From the NCBI GenBank assembly GCA_963772815.1, contig CAVYYV010000004.1:558001-622000 (forward strand): a stretch of DNA of 64,000 bases. Reading direction: 5' to 3'. Both the position numbers and the translations under genes were made by a program. Positions 52,579-61,190 of this stretch are shown here, in pieces. Below the pieces are notes generated by a model, which was given only the letters and a program-made list of their open reading frames with translations, was not told the DNA's origin and searched no databases. The stretch is from DATFFO01 sp963772815 (GTDB taxonomy: Bacteria; Actinomycetota; Acidimicrobiia; Spongiisociales; ZC4RG35). The stretch's first letter is position 1; each line of letters opens with the position of its first letter.

Positions 52579-53751
52579 ATGTCTCACCACTGGTACTTCT
52601 CGTCCGAGTCCGTCACAGAGGGCCACCCCGACAAGGTGGCAGACGCCGTCAGCGATGCGGTACTGGACGATGTGCTGACCCACGACCCCTACGGCAAAGT
52701 GGCGTGCGAGACGATGGTCACGACGGGCAAGGCCATTGTCGCCGGGGAACTCAACATCGCCCCCGACGTGGCCAGGGACTACCGGCCTGATTTCGAGCGT
52801 ATTGCCCGTGACACGATCGCCGACCTCGGATACGTGGACGACACACACTTCCGCGCCAACGAAATCGAGGTAGTGGTTCTGGCCCATACCCAGAGCCCGG
52901 ACATCAATCAGGGAGTCGACCGGGGGGACCTGGACGCACTGGGCGCCGGGGATCAGGGAATCATGTTCGGCTACGCGGTGACGGAAACGCCCCAGTTGAT
53001 GCCCTACCCGATCCAGACCGCCCACAGACTCGCCCAGCGCCTGTCGATCGTCCGCAAGAACGGGACCCTCGACTTCCTGCGCCCGGACGGAAAGACGCAG
53101 GTGACGGTCGAGTACGAAGACGGCCGGCCCGTCCAGGTGACTTCAGTGCTCATCTCCGCCCACCACGCCGAGGGCATGGATCAGGATCTGATGAAGAAAG
53201 AGGTGTGGAACGAAGTGGTGCTCCCCACCATCGGGGAGGACATGCTGGCCCGGGATGCCGACTATTTCTTCAACCCGACCGGGCGCTTCGAGATCGGCGG
53301 GCCCCACGCCGACACCGGCCTCACCGGGCGCAAGATCATCGTGGACACCTACGGCGGCTATGCCCGCCACGGCGGCGGCGCCTTTTCGGGCAAGGATCCC
53401 TCCAAGGTCGACAGGTCCGCTGCCTATGCGGCCCGCTGGGCCGCCAAGAACGTCGTGGCGGCGGGCCTGGCCAGTCGTTGTGAGCTCCAGCTCGCCTACG
53501 CCATCGGGCACGCCGAGCCGTTCTCGGTCCACGTCGAGACGTTCGGGACGGCCACGATCGACCCGGCCAAGATCGAGGCGCTCGTCCACGACTACTTCGA
53601 CTTCCGCCCGGGAGCGATCATCAAGCGGCTCAACCTCCTGCGTCCCATCTACCGCCCCACCACGGCCTACGGGCACTTCGGCCGGGAAGGGTTCCCGTGG
53701 GAGGAGACCGACGCCGCCGATGACCTCCGGCGGGCAGCCGAGGGCTTCTGA
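52579..53751 (+). CDS. metK: S-adenosylmethionine synthase
   Basis: Makes SAM from methionine and ATP. The 390-residue protein opens SSESVTEGHPDKVADAVSDAVLD with the ATP-binding His. Further marks are GAGDQGIMFGYAVTET, KTQVTVEYE, GGPHADTGLTGRKIIVDTYGG and GGGAFSGKDPSKVDRSAAYAAR. ATG 52579 puts the conserved start eight residues in; upstream codons overlap coaBC. No SAM riboswitch precedes it, since the gap is only 14 bases. Confidence 0.97.
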   Translation: MSHHWYFSSESVTEGHPDKVADAVSDAVLDDVLTHDPYGKVACETMVTTGKAIVAGELNIAPDVARDYRPDFERIARDTIADLGYVDDTHFRANEIEVVVLAHTQSPDINQGVDRGDLDALGAGDQGIMFGYAVTETPQLMPYPIQTAHRLAQRLSIVRKNGTLDFLRPDGKTQVTVEYEDGRPVQVTSVLISAHHAEGMDQDLMKKEVWNEVVLPTIGEDMLARDADYFFNPTGRFEIGGPHADTGLTGRKIIVDTYGGYARHGGGAFSGKDPSKVDRSAAYAARWAAKNVVAAGLASRCELQLAYAIGHAEPFSVHVETFGTATIDPAKIEALVHDYFDFRPGAIIKRLNLLRPIYRPTTAYGHFGREGFPWEETDAADDLRRAAEGF

Positions 53752-53762
53752 ACGCCGCCCGG

Positions 53763-55529
53763 GTGGTGCCCGCCGTCCCCACCTTCTCGGTGGATGACGG
53801 GTTCTGGTATTCGATACCCGACTCGTTTCGCCCCCGGGTAGGGATCGGCACCATGGTTCGCGCACCGTTGGGCGGGCGTCGCGTCAGGGGTTATGTGGTC
53901 GAGCTGGGCCGGCGGGACCCAGCCGGCCTCAAGCCACTGGCGGGCATCTCAGGAGAGCTGAGCGTGTTCGGGCCAAAGCTGCGCGATGCACTGATCTGGG
54001 CGTCGCATCACTATGTGGCCCCGGTCTCGGTCGTGCTGGAGAGGGCCGCGCCCCCCAACCTGCCGAGCCAACCCGCCATCCCGGTCCGATCCCAGCTCAG
54101 CCTCGAGCCGTTGCCCGGTCACCCGATGGGCGACGTGGTGAGGTCGGTCCTGGCCGGGAAGAGAAACCCGGTGACGGCCCTGATGGCCAGCTGGGGCGAC
54201 TGGGACTGGGTGACGGCGGCTGCATCTCTCGCGGCGGCGGGGGTTTCGGTCCTGGTCCTGGTTCCAACCGCGACCGAGCTGGAGATCGTGGCCGAGAGAG
54301 CGAAACAGCACCTCGGATCGGAGAGGGTGGTCCGAGCAAGCGGAGACCTCGACCAGGCTGAGATGACCCGAAGTTGGGAGCTGGCTGCCGCCGCCCCAGG
54401 CTGCATGGTGCTGGGGACCCCGCGGGTGGCGACCTGGCCCATCGCCGGGCTCGGCCTGGCCATCGTTCTCGAAGAAGGGAGGCGTGCAATGAAGGACCGC
54501 CAAACGCCGACCCTGTCGGTGAGGCGCCTCATCACCACCCGGGGACGGCTCGAGGGATTTGCCCAGGTCTATGTGGGCCCGACTCCGTCGCTGGAGCTGC
54601 TCGCAGGTGGTGCCGAGCCGGTCCAGATCGGGCCCCGGGTGTGGCCGCTGGTCGAGGTGGTCGACCGCACCGAGGAGCCTCCCGGTTCAGGGCTCATCAC
54701 CGCCCGCACCAGGGCGGCCATCGCCGGAATGCTGGAGCGGGAGGGCAGGGTGTTCCTTTTCACACATCGCCGGGGCTATGCCCCCGCCTACCGGTGCGCC
54801 ACCTGCCGGGAGCTACGGCGCTGTCCCGGATGCGGGTCCAGGCCCGAGCCGGGGGAAGCCTGCCCTCGCTGTGGCGAGCCGGCCCGCCCCTGCCAGATCT
54901 GTGGAGGCAGCACGTTCGAGCCGTTGGGAGCCGGTGTGGGCAGAGTCCTGTCGGAGGCCCGCAATCTGTTCGGCGACAAAGCCGGCGAAGCCGGAGCCGA
55001 GCGCCCGATGACCGTGGGCTCCGAACGCGACCTGGCCGGTCTCGGGTTCGTGGACCTGGCCGTGGCCGTGGACGTCGACGGCCTGGCATTCGGAACCCAT
55101 TTCCGGGCCTCCGAGGAGGCGCTCCGCATCTTGGCCCGACTGGCAGGGCGGGTCGGGCGGGGGAGAGGGCGCCGTCTGATGCTCCAGACGTCGTTGCCGG
55201 ACCAGGCACTGGTCGTGGCCCTGCGCCGGGGCAACCCCATCGATTTCCTGAGCGAAGAGCTCGCCCTGCGCAGCCAATACGGCTACCCCCCCGCCACCGA
55301 GATGATGGTGGTGGAGACCCGAGGCGACGATGGCGACGTCGACGGCGACTTGCGTCGGGCTGCGGACGAATCCGTGTCGATCATGGGCCCCGCCGCCACG
55401 CCCCGTTCACATCGTTGGCTGATCCAGGGGCGTCTCGGAGGCTACAAGCTGGCCCTACGGCCGCTGATACAGCGATGGCGTGACTCGGAGATCACGGTCC
55501 GGATCGACGCCGACCCGATCGATCTTTGA
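53763..55529 (+). CDS. priA: Primosomal protein PriA-like, ATPase motifs lost
   Basis: A 588-residue PriA of the actinobacterial type. The N-terminal DNA 3'-end binding domain and the CRR zinc-ribbon are recognisable: four CxxC pairs in CATC, CPGC, CPRC and CQIC at about 341-381. The helicase core lacks a Walker A: where GxTGSGKT should be there is LMASWGDWDWVTAAASL, and the DEAH box is replaced by VLEEGR. It is thus probably a DNA-binding scaffold with no helicase activity, as suggested for mycobacterial PriA. GTG 53763 is the first standard start, but the conserved ARV residues lie before it; CTG 53748 overlapping the metK TGA may be the true start. Confidence 0.88.
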   Translation: MVPAVPTFSVDDGFWYSIPDSFRPRVGIGTMVRAPLGGRRVRGYVVELGRRDPAGLKPLAGISGELSVFGPKLRDALIWASHHYVAPVSVVLERAAPPNLPSQPAIPVRSQLSLEPLPGHPMGDVVRSVLAGKRNPVTALMASWGDWDWVTAAASLAAAGVSVLVLVPTATELEIVAERAKQHLGSERVVRASGDLDQAEMTRSWELAAAAPGCMVLGTPRVATWPIAGLGLAIVLEEGRRAMKDRQTPTLSVRRLITTRGRLEGFAQVYVGPTPSLELLAGGAEPVQIGPRVWPLVEVVDRTEEPPGSGLITARTRAAIAGMLEREGRVFLFTHRRGYAPAYRCATCRELRRCPGCGSRPEPGEACPRCGEPARPCQICGGSTFEPLGAGVGRVLSEARNLFGDKAGEAGAERPMTVGSERDLAGLGFVDLAVAVDVDGLAFGTHFRASEEALRILARLAGRVGRGRGRRLMLQTSLPDQALVVALRRGNPIDFLSEELALRSQYGYPPATEMMVVETRGDDGDVDGDLRRAADESVSIMGPAATPRSHRWLIQGRLGGYKLALRPLIQRWRDSEITVRIDADPIDL

Positions 55530-55550
55530 ACGACCGATCACTCGGCGCGG

Positions 55551-56021
55551 TCAGTCCCTGGGACGGAATGCCACCATGGGGAGCGCCGCCAGCATGCTGA
55601 CCGGATCGGACTCCGCTCCGTCCACCGCCGCCCCGATCGCAGGCAGTACCCGGGGGGCGAGCTTGGCTTCCCATCGGTGGAGCCGACAGAATTCAGCCGC
55701 CGCCTCACGGGCCTCCTCCCGACTGAGAAATCGTTGCTCGGGGACGTAGTCCTTTCGTCCCGTGCGGACCCTCAAGGCCGGCTCTGCTTCGATGTTGCGG
55801 TACCAGTCGGCCGTGGAACCGTAGGCGGAAGAGACAATGCTCTCCTGGCGCTCGGCGTGGTAGACGGCCACTTCGAGGACCGTATCGTGTAGTCGGCCCG
55901 ATCTGCGCCCGCGATGGGTCACGGAGAGAAATCGCTTCCCCAACGACCAGCCCAGGCCGACCCGGTACAGCCGGTCCGGGAGCTTGAATGCGGTACGCAG
56001 AAACGGAGAGGGCCGGCTCAA
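55551..56021 (-). CDS. DDN-like nitroreductase / deazaflavin-dependent oxidoreductase
   Basis: A 156-residue split-barrel protein of the F420H2-dependent DDN/Fgd-like (DUF385) family. Typical marks are LTHRGRRSGRLHDTVLEV at about 34-51, a SAYGSTADWYRNIEAEPALRV region lining the cofactor and LSREEAREA near the end. Relatives reduce quinones or nitro drugs with F420. The cofactor is inferred; F420 genes are not in the window. TTG 56021 is a weak start. It lies just downstream of the MocR gene on the same strand and faces priA across 21 bases. Confidence 0.8.
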   Translation of the reverse strand: MSRPSPFLRTAFKLPDRLYRVGLGWSLGKRFLSVTHRGRRSGRLHDTVLEVAVYHAERQESIVSSAYGSTADWYRNIEAEPALRVRTGRKDYVPEQRFLSREEAREAAAEFCRLHRWEAKLAPRVLPAIGAAVDGAESDPVSMLAALPMVAFRPRD

Positions 56022-56043
56022 GGTGATCCAAGGGTAACCGTGT

Positions 56044-57351
56044 TCAGGCAGCCAGAAGCTCTGCCACCTGGGAGAGGTCGGTCGAGGTGGCCCCGGTAGT
56101 TACCCGAACGTGGCCATCCAAGCTGGGACGAAGCAGGAACGGGCGACCGGGAGCGACCGCGACCCCGTGCGAGGCCAGGGTGACCAGGGTGGCCTGCTCG
56201 TCCGGGACCCGCACCCACAGATTGAGGCCGTCGGCGCCCGAGGTCTCCACCCCCCTCTCCGCCAATGCCGACGCCAGCTTGGCGCGCCTATCGGCGTAGA
56301 CCGACCTGGCCTTCTCCACCTGACTCCGGCTCTCGGGGTCGGCCAGCATCGCCGCCAGCACCCGCTGCAGCAGGCGCGGGCTCCACGCCGGGCCAAGCCG
56401 GCGGCGATCATCGAGCCGCTCCACGACCACGCTCGGGCCGGCCACGCCGGCCAGACGGAAATCGGGGCCGTGTGACTTGGAGAAGCTGGTGATATGCACC
56501 ACCCGGCCACCCAAGAAGGGCCCCAGGCTGACCAGCGGTCGCGAGGAGATGGCGCCCGAATGGTCGTCCTCGATCACCCACACCTCCCTATGGCCCTCCA
56601 GCACCTCGGCCAACTCCCGGGCACGGGTCTCGGACATGGACACACCGGTCGGGTTCTGAGCGCGGGGCTGGATGATCACCACCACGGGCCGCAACGTCAG
56701 GGCGCGGGCCAGTGAGTCGGGCACCATCCCGTCGCGGTCCGTGTCCACCGCAACACTCTGACCACGGTGCGCATCGACCAGATCGAAGATCGGCGGGAAC
56801 CCGGGATCCTCGACCGCCACTCGATCTCCCAGCCGCACCCACACGCCCAGCAGTCGATCGAGGGCATCGAGTGCGCCGTCGACGACCGTCAGCGACTGCG
56901 GCGAGAATGGCAGGGCGTGGCGAATTTGCTCCTCCAGCGCCGGAACCACCGGATCGGCCACGTAGCTGGAGGGCTGGGGCAGCTCGTCGATGTCGGCCAG
57001 GGCCCGGGCGGGAGAGGGGAGCAGGCGTGGGTCGGGCAGGCCCGTGGACAGGTCGAGCCGAAAATCGCCCCGCCGCGAGTAGCGGAAGAAGCGTGCCGCG
57101 GTACGCTGCTCCAGGTGGGGGACGAACGAGCCGGCCCGCCCGCGGGTCTCGATCATGCCCGCTTCGATCAGCCTGCCCCATGCCGCCGACACCGTCGCCA
57201 AGCCCATGCCCAGAGTCGCGGCTACCTCCCGGACCGTGGGTAGGCGCTCTCCGGGTCTGACCACTCCCCGCTTGATCAGCCGGCCCATGGCCTCGACCAG
57301 GCCATCGGTGGTCCTTTCGGACACCAGATCGGGAAGGGATGAGACATCCAC
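56044..57351 (-). CDS. MocR-family regulator: GntR DNA-binding domain fused to an aminotransferase fold
   Basis: About 435 residues. The N-terminal winged helix (GRLIKRGVVRPGERLPTVRE, VAATLGMGLATVSAAWGRL) is followed by a fold-type I PLP domain with NPTGVSMSE, IEDDHSGAI and the putative PLP Lys in ITSFSKSHGPDFRLAG. MocR proteins sense amino-acid-like or PLP-linked ligands and often act on the adjacent divergent operon; here that is the ABC transporter and pyrimidine-breakdown genes, 73 bases away. TATGTT ends eight bases before GTG 57351, favouring a leaderless start there; GTG 57375 would add eight residues. Confidence 0.88.
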   Translation of the reverse strand: MDVSSLPDLVSERTTDGLVEAMGRLIKRGVVRPGERLPTVREVAATLGMGLATVSAAWGRLIEAGMIETRGRAGSFVPHLEQRTAARFFRYSRRGDFRLDLSTGLPDPRLLPSPARALADIDELPQPSSYVADPVVPALEEQIRHALPFSPQSLTVVDGALDALDRLLGVWVRLGDRVAVEDPGFPPIFDLVDAHRGQSVAVDTDRDGMVPDSLARALTLRPVVVIIQPRAQNPTGVSMSETRARELAEVLEGHREVWVIEDDHSGAISSRPLVSLGPFLGGRVVHITSFSKSHGPDFRLAGVAGPSVVVERLDDRRRLGPAWSPRLLQRVLAAMLADPESRSQVEKARSVYADRRAKLASALAERGVETSGADGLNLWVRVPDEQATLVTLASHGVAVAPGRPFLLRPSLDGHVRVTTGATSTDLSQVAELLAA

Positions 57352-57385
57352 GCTGCCAGAACATACTTGAAACACTTCGCTTATG

Positions 57386-57415
57386 TGGTCAGCCCGTTCG
57401 GTCGGTGCTTATAGT
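57386..57415 (+). promoter_or_regulatory. Candidate promoter of the ABC transporter/catabolic operon
   Basis: TGGTCA (57386-57391) and TATAGT (57410-57415) lie 18 bases apart, and TATAGT ends nine bases before ATG 57425, so the transcript would be leaderless or nearly so. The MocR gene's own TATGTT box lies within 30 bases on the other strand, so one bound regulator could control both directions. Confidence 0.45.
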
Positions 57416-57424
57416 CGGTGGCCG

Positions 57425-58312
57425 ATGGCCGAAGTGACCGATTCCGGACCGGCCGGCACCACACCATGGCGGAGGGTGGCGGCCTTTGTGATCGTCCTGG
57501 TGATCGTCCTGGCGATCTGGGAGGGCTACAAGCTGTTCGGCGCCGCTACGGGCGGAACCTGGCCCTTCACCGATCTGGCGATGAAACCGCGGCCGGGCAA
57601 CAACGCCATGCCGCACGTGTGGGATATCGTCGGTTCGCTGCTCAGACCGGCCAGGCGCGGGGGCGACCCGCTGTGGATCGTGCTCTCGACCGCCACGCTC
57701 TACACGCTGCGCGAGGCGCTGGTCGGATTTCTCCTCGGAGGGAGCGTCGGCTTCCTGCTCGGAGTGGTCTTCGTTCGCTCACTGATGATGGAGCGAGCTT
57801 TCATGCCCTACGTGGTCGCCTCCCAGACCGTCCCCATCATCGCCATCGCTCCCATGGTGGTGATCTGGTTTCAGAGCGTGCAGATCGCCGGCTGGCTGGC
57901 AGTGTCGGTCATCGCCGCCTATCTCACCTTCTTCCCCGTGGCCATCAATACCGTCCGGGGGCTCCGCTCGCCCGAGGCCACCGCCACCGAGCTGTTCCGC
58001 TCCTATGCCGCCTCCCCGACTCAGACGCTGCTGAAACTCCAGGTGCCGGCCGCTCTGCCCTATATCTTCACTGCCCTCAAGATCTCCGCCACCGCCTCCG
58101 TAGTGGGAGCCATCGTGGGAGAGTTGCCGGCGGGATTCAGAGACGGCCTGGGCCGGGCCCTCCTACAGTTCAACCAGGTGTTCGCCGCAGATCCGTCCAA
58201 ACTCTATGCCGCCGTGCTCATGTCGGCGCTGGGAGGAATCGTCTTCGTCGGGGTCGTGACACTGGCGGAACGGCTCACTCTCCCTGCCCGCCTCCGGGAG
58301 GCGGCCGCCTGA
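57425..58312 (+). CDS. ABC transporter permease 1 (SsuC/TauC/ThiX type)
   Basis: A 295-residue inner-membrane permease with about six helices. The EAA-type coupling loop is at YAASPTQTLLKLQVPAALPYIFTALKI, and the N-terminal part matches the BPD_transp_1 family found in aliphatic sulfonate, taurine and thiamin-precursor importers. ATG 57425 follows a TATAGT box. Its stop overlaps the ATPase ATG. A second, distinct permease follows the ATPase, suggesting a heterodimeric membrane pore. Confidence 0.9.
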   Translation: MAEVTDSGPAGTTPWRRVAAFVIVLVIVLAIWEGYKLFGAATGGTWPFTDLAMKPRPGNNAMPHVWDIVGSLLRPARRGGDPLWIVLSTATLYTLREALVGFLLGGSVGFLLGVVFVRSLMMERAFMPYVVASQTVPIIAIAPMVVIWFQSVQIAGWLAVSVIAAYLTFFPVAINTVRGLRSPEATATELFRSYAASPTQTLLKLQVPAALPYIFTALKISATASVVGAIVGELPAGFRDGLGRALLQFNQVFAADPSKLYAAVLMSALGGIVFVGVVTLAERLTLPARLREAAA

Positions 58313-59085
58313 TGGACTTCATCGTCGACGGCAAAGCAGTGGGCAAGGTCTTCTCGGGCCGTTCAGGGACGGTCGAAGCCCTAAAGGGCATCGATCTGGG
58401 CATCGAACCGGGGGAATTCGTGTCGCTCATCGGGCCGTCCGGCTGCGGCAAATCGACCCTGTTGCGTCTGATCGGGGACCTGGTCCCTCCCACCGCAGGC
58501 ACTCTGACCGTCAACGGGAAGTCCCCCCACCAAGCCAGAGTGGACGGGGACTACGGCATCGCCTTCCAGAGAGCCACCCTCCTCGATTGGCGCACCGTGC
58601 AACGCAACGTCGAGTTGCCGCTCGAGGTGGCAGGCACACCGCCCGAAGAACGGTCGCGACGAGCATTAGAGCTGCTTAGCATGGTGGGCCTGTCCGAGTT
58701 CACCGGCCACTACCCATGGCAGCTGTCCGGGGGGATGCAGCAACGAGTGGCCATCGCCCGCTCTCTCAGCCAGCGCCCTCCCCTGTTGCTGATGGACGAG
58801 CCTTTCGGAGCGCTGGACGAGATGACCCGCGAGAGCATGCAGCAGGAGCTGATGAGGATATGGCGGGACACAGAGACCACCGTGCTCTTCGTGACGCACT
58901 CCATTCCCGAGGCCGTCTTCTTGTCGACCCGCATCGTCGTCCTGTCCTCGCGTCCGGGCCAGATCACGCACCGCATCCCCGTCGACCTGCCCCAGCCCCG
59001 AGACTTCGCCATCCGGGAGAGTTCCCGCTACTTCGAGCTTCTGACCGAGGTCCGTGAGGCGATCCGCCGGGGCGACAGGCCATGA
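58312..59085 (+). CDS. ABC transporter ATP-binding protein
   Basis: A 257-residue ATPase: Walker A IGPSGCGKSTLLRLIGDL (about 38-52), Q-loop FQRATLLDWRTVQ, signature LSGGMQQRVAIARSL, Walker B LLLMDEPFGALDEMTRE and H-loop VTHSIPEA. The Gly/Met-containing LSGGMQQR and the LDWRTV stretch are typical of the TauB/SsuB/ThiZ group. It overlaps both flanking permease genes by four bases or fewer, so all three are co-translated. Confidence 0.94.
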   Translation: MDFIVDGKAVGKVFSGRSGTVEALKGIDLGIEPGEFVSLIGPSGCGKSTLLRLIGDLVPPTAGTLTVNGKSPHQARVDGDYGIAFQRATLLDWRTVQRNVELPLEVAGTPPEERSRRALELLSMVGLSEFTGHYPWQLSGGMQQRVAIARSLSQRPPLLLMDEPFGALDEMTRESMQQELMRIWRDTETTVLFVTHSIPEAVFLSTRIVVLSSRPGQITHRIPVDLPQPRDFAIRESSRYFELLTEVREAIRRGDRP

Positions 59086-59864
59086 GGCGGCACTCATCGA
59101 GACGCGAGCGAGTCATCCCGGCAGTCGCCGCCTTCGTCGTCGTGGTGGGGCTGTGGGAGGGCGTCGTGCGGGTCTTCGACGTCAAGGCCTTCATCCTCCC
59201 TGCTCCGTCTGCCATCTGGGGAGCCTTCATCGAGACATGGGGAACGATTTGGCCCTACGGGTTCCGAACCCTGTTCGAGGGCCTCGGCGGCCTGGTGGCC
59301 GGGACCGTCGCCGGGTTGGCCGTGGCGGCCGCGGTGGCGCGATGGACGACCGTCCAACTCGGCGCGATGCCGTTCGCGGCGGCGTTGAACGCCATGCCGA
59401 TCGTGGCTACCGCTCCGATCTTCAACCAGCTGTTCGGGCTGACCAACCCCATCTCGAAGATGGGTGTGGTGGCGGTGATGGTGTTCTTCCCGGTCATGGC
59501 CAACACCGCCCGGGGCCTCTCGGAGGTGGATGTGGCCGAAATGGAGTTGATGCGGGCCATGGCGGCCAGCCCCTACACCATCCTGCGCCGGGTGCGCATC
59601 CCCACCGCCATGCCGTTCTTCTTCTCGGCAATGAAGGTGGCGGTGCCGCTCTCGCTAATCGGGGCAATCATCGCTGAGTACTTCGGTGGCCCCCAGAACG
59701 TGCTCGGCCAGTACCTGATCAACCGGGCACAGCTGTTCCAGTTCCCAGATGCTTGGGCCGCCATTCTGGTCGCCGCCCTGATGGGCATCGGGATGTATCT
59801 ATTGGTTCTTCTCGCCGAACGCCTGATCATGCCCTGGCATGTCTCCGTGCGTGGTACGCAATGA
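59082..59864 (+). CDS. ABC transporter permease 2
   Basis: A 260-residue permease of the same superfamily as the first but clearly different in sequence. It has six helices with the EAA loop AMAASPYTILRRVRIPTAMPFFFSAMKVA. ATG 59082 overlaps the ATPase stop (ATGA). Two different permeases with one ATPase is the arrangement used by some pyrimidine/riboflavin-type importers. Confidence 0.9.
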   Translation: MRRHSSRRERVIPAVAAFVVVVGLWEGVVRVFDVKAFILPAPSAIWGAFIETWGTIWPYGFRTLFEGLGGLVAGTVAGLAVAAAVARWTTVQLGAMPFAAALNAMPIVATAPIFNQLFGLTNPISKMGVVAVMVFFPVMANTARGLSEVDVAEMELMRAMAASPYTILRRVRIPTAMPFFFSAMKVAVPLSLIGAIIAEYFGGPQNVLGQYLINRAQLFQFPDAWAAILVAALMGIGMYLLVLLAERLIMPWHVSVRGTQ

Positions 59865-59917
59865 CGGGCGATACGGTGAGAAGGGGAGCAAGCAAACACC
59901 AGACGAGGAGGAGACCG

Positions 59918-61123
59918 ATGTACACGAAGTTGCGCACCGCCCTGGCGGTGCTGGCGGTTCTGGCCCTGGTGCTGACCGCCTGTGGCGGTTCCAGTTCGGA
60001 AGAGACCACGGCACCCACCACCGGTTCCACCATGGCCGCTACGACCACGGCCGCCGGCGGCACACCCACGACCATGGCCGGAGAGACCACCAGCTCGTCG
60101 ATGGCCGAGACGTGCGACACACCCGACACGGTCCGGCTCCAGCTGCAGTGGTTCGCCCAGGCTCAGTTCGCCGGGTACTACGCCGCCGTGGACAAGGGCT
60201 TCTATGCCGACCATTGCCTGGACGTCACCATCCTCGAGGGCGGTGTCGACATCGTCCCCCAACAGGTCCTGGCATCGGGCGGAGCCGAATTCGGGATCGC
60301 CTGGGTGCCCAAGGCCCTGGTGTCCCGCCAGTCCGGCGCCGACATCATCAACGTTGGTCAAGTGTTTGAGCGCTCCGGCACCCTGGAGGTCAGCCTTAAG
60401 GATACCGGCATCACGTCGCCCGAGGATTGGGCAGGCAAGAAGGTCGGCAACTGGGGCTTCGGAAACGAGTACGAGCTGACTGCCGCCATCGAGAAGTACG
60501 ACGTCCAGAACGTTGAACTGGTTGCCCAGGACTTCACGATGAGCGCCCTGCTCAACGGTGAGCTCGATTCGGCAGAGGCGATGACCTACAACGAGTACGC
60601 CCAGGTGCTGGAGGCTCAGAACCCCGACACCGGCGACCTGTACCAGCCCGGGGACCTCAACGTCATCAACTTCAATGATGTCGGTACTGCCATGCTTCAG
60701 GATTCCCTGTGGGTCAACGCCGACTGGATCTCGGGTAACGAGGACGTGGCCACTCGCTTCCTCGAAGCCAGCTTCGAGGGATGGATCTACTGTCGCGACA
60801 ATCCCGACGACTGCGTCCAGGTCGTCCTGAACAACGGTTCCACACTGGGTCAGAGCCACCAGACGTGGCAGCTGAACGAGATCAACGCCCTGATCTGGCC
60901 GGCCACCAACGGAATCGGCGTCATGAACGACTCGCTGTGGAACCAGACGGTGGATATCGCCACCACTCAGATCCCCGATCTGCAGGGGGTGGAGATCTCC
61001 GGCGACGTCTACCGAACCGACCTGGCCGAAGCGGCCGTGGCCAACCTGGAACAGGCCGGTCTCGATACTCAGGGCAGCGACTGGCAGAAAGCCACCGTCA
61101 CCCTGAGCCCAGGAGGGGAGTAG
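59918..61123 (+). CDS. Substrate-binding lipoprotein, NMT1/THI5-like
   Basis: A 401-residue secreted lipoprotein. The signal peptide ends in the lipobox LTAC (cleavage before Cys26 or so), then a Ser/Thr-rich linker of about 40 residues, then an NMT1/THI5-type periplasmic binding fold beginning VRLQLQWFAQAQFAGYYAA with VTILEGGVDIVPQQVLASGGAEFGIAW. This fold binds pyrimidine-like or flavin-like ligands in known cases (HMP, riboflavin), fitting uptake of a pyrimidine or its reduced or open-ring form. GAGGAGGAG precedes ATG 59918. A strong palindrome follows the stop. Confidence 0.9.
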   Translation: MYTKLRTALAVLAVLALVLTACGGSSSEETTAPTTGSTMAATTTAAGGTPTTMAGETTSSSMAETCDTPDTVRLQLQWFAQAQFAGYYAAVDKGFYADHCLDVTILEGGVDIVPQQVLASGGAEFGIAWVPKALVSRQSGADIINVGQVFERSGTLEVSLKDTGITSPEDWAGKKVGNWGFGNEYELTAAIEKYDVQNVELVAQDFTMSALLNGELDSAEAMTYNEYAQVLEAQNPDTGDLYQPGDLNVINFNDVGTAMLQDSLWVNADWISGNEDVATRFLEASFEGWIYCRDNPDDCVQVVLNNGSTLGQSHQTWQLNEINALIWPATNGIGVMNDSLWNQTVDIATTQIPDLQGVEISGDVYRTDLAEAAVANLEQAGLDTQGSDWQKATVTLSPGGE

Positions 61124-61136
61124 AACTGAAACCGAG

Positions 61137-61162
61137 GTTGGGGCGGATATATCCGCCCCAAC
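61137..61162 (+). promoter_or_regulatory. Perfect 26-bp palindrome between the binding-protein and nitrilase genes
   Basis: The arms GTTGGGGCGGA and TCCGCCCCAAC surround TATA, giving an 11-bp RNA stem with a four-base loop. It lies 13 bases after the lipoprotein stop and upstream of the AAAGGAGA site for the next gene. It may protect the 3' end of the transporter mRNA or partly terminate, so that the binding protein is made in excess, a common use of such hairpins. A DNA operator is the other possibility. Confidence 0.6.
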
Positions 61163-61190
61163 CCCCACACGAGAGGCGAAAGGAGACCAG

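Noticed and set aside
57480..57512. 12-bp tandem duplication in the first permease
   Set aside because: It encodes VIVLVIVLAI within a membrane helix, where such repeats arise from hydrophobic codon use; frame and function are unaffected.
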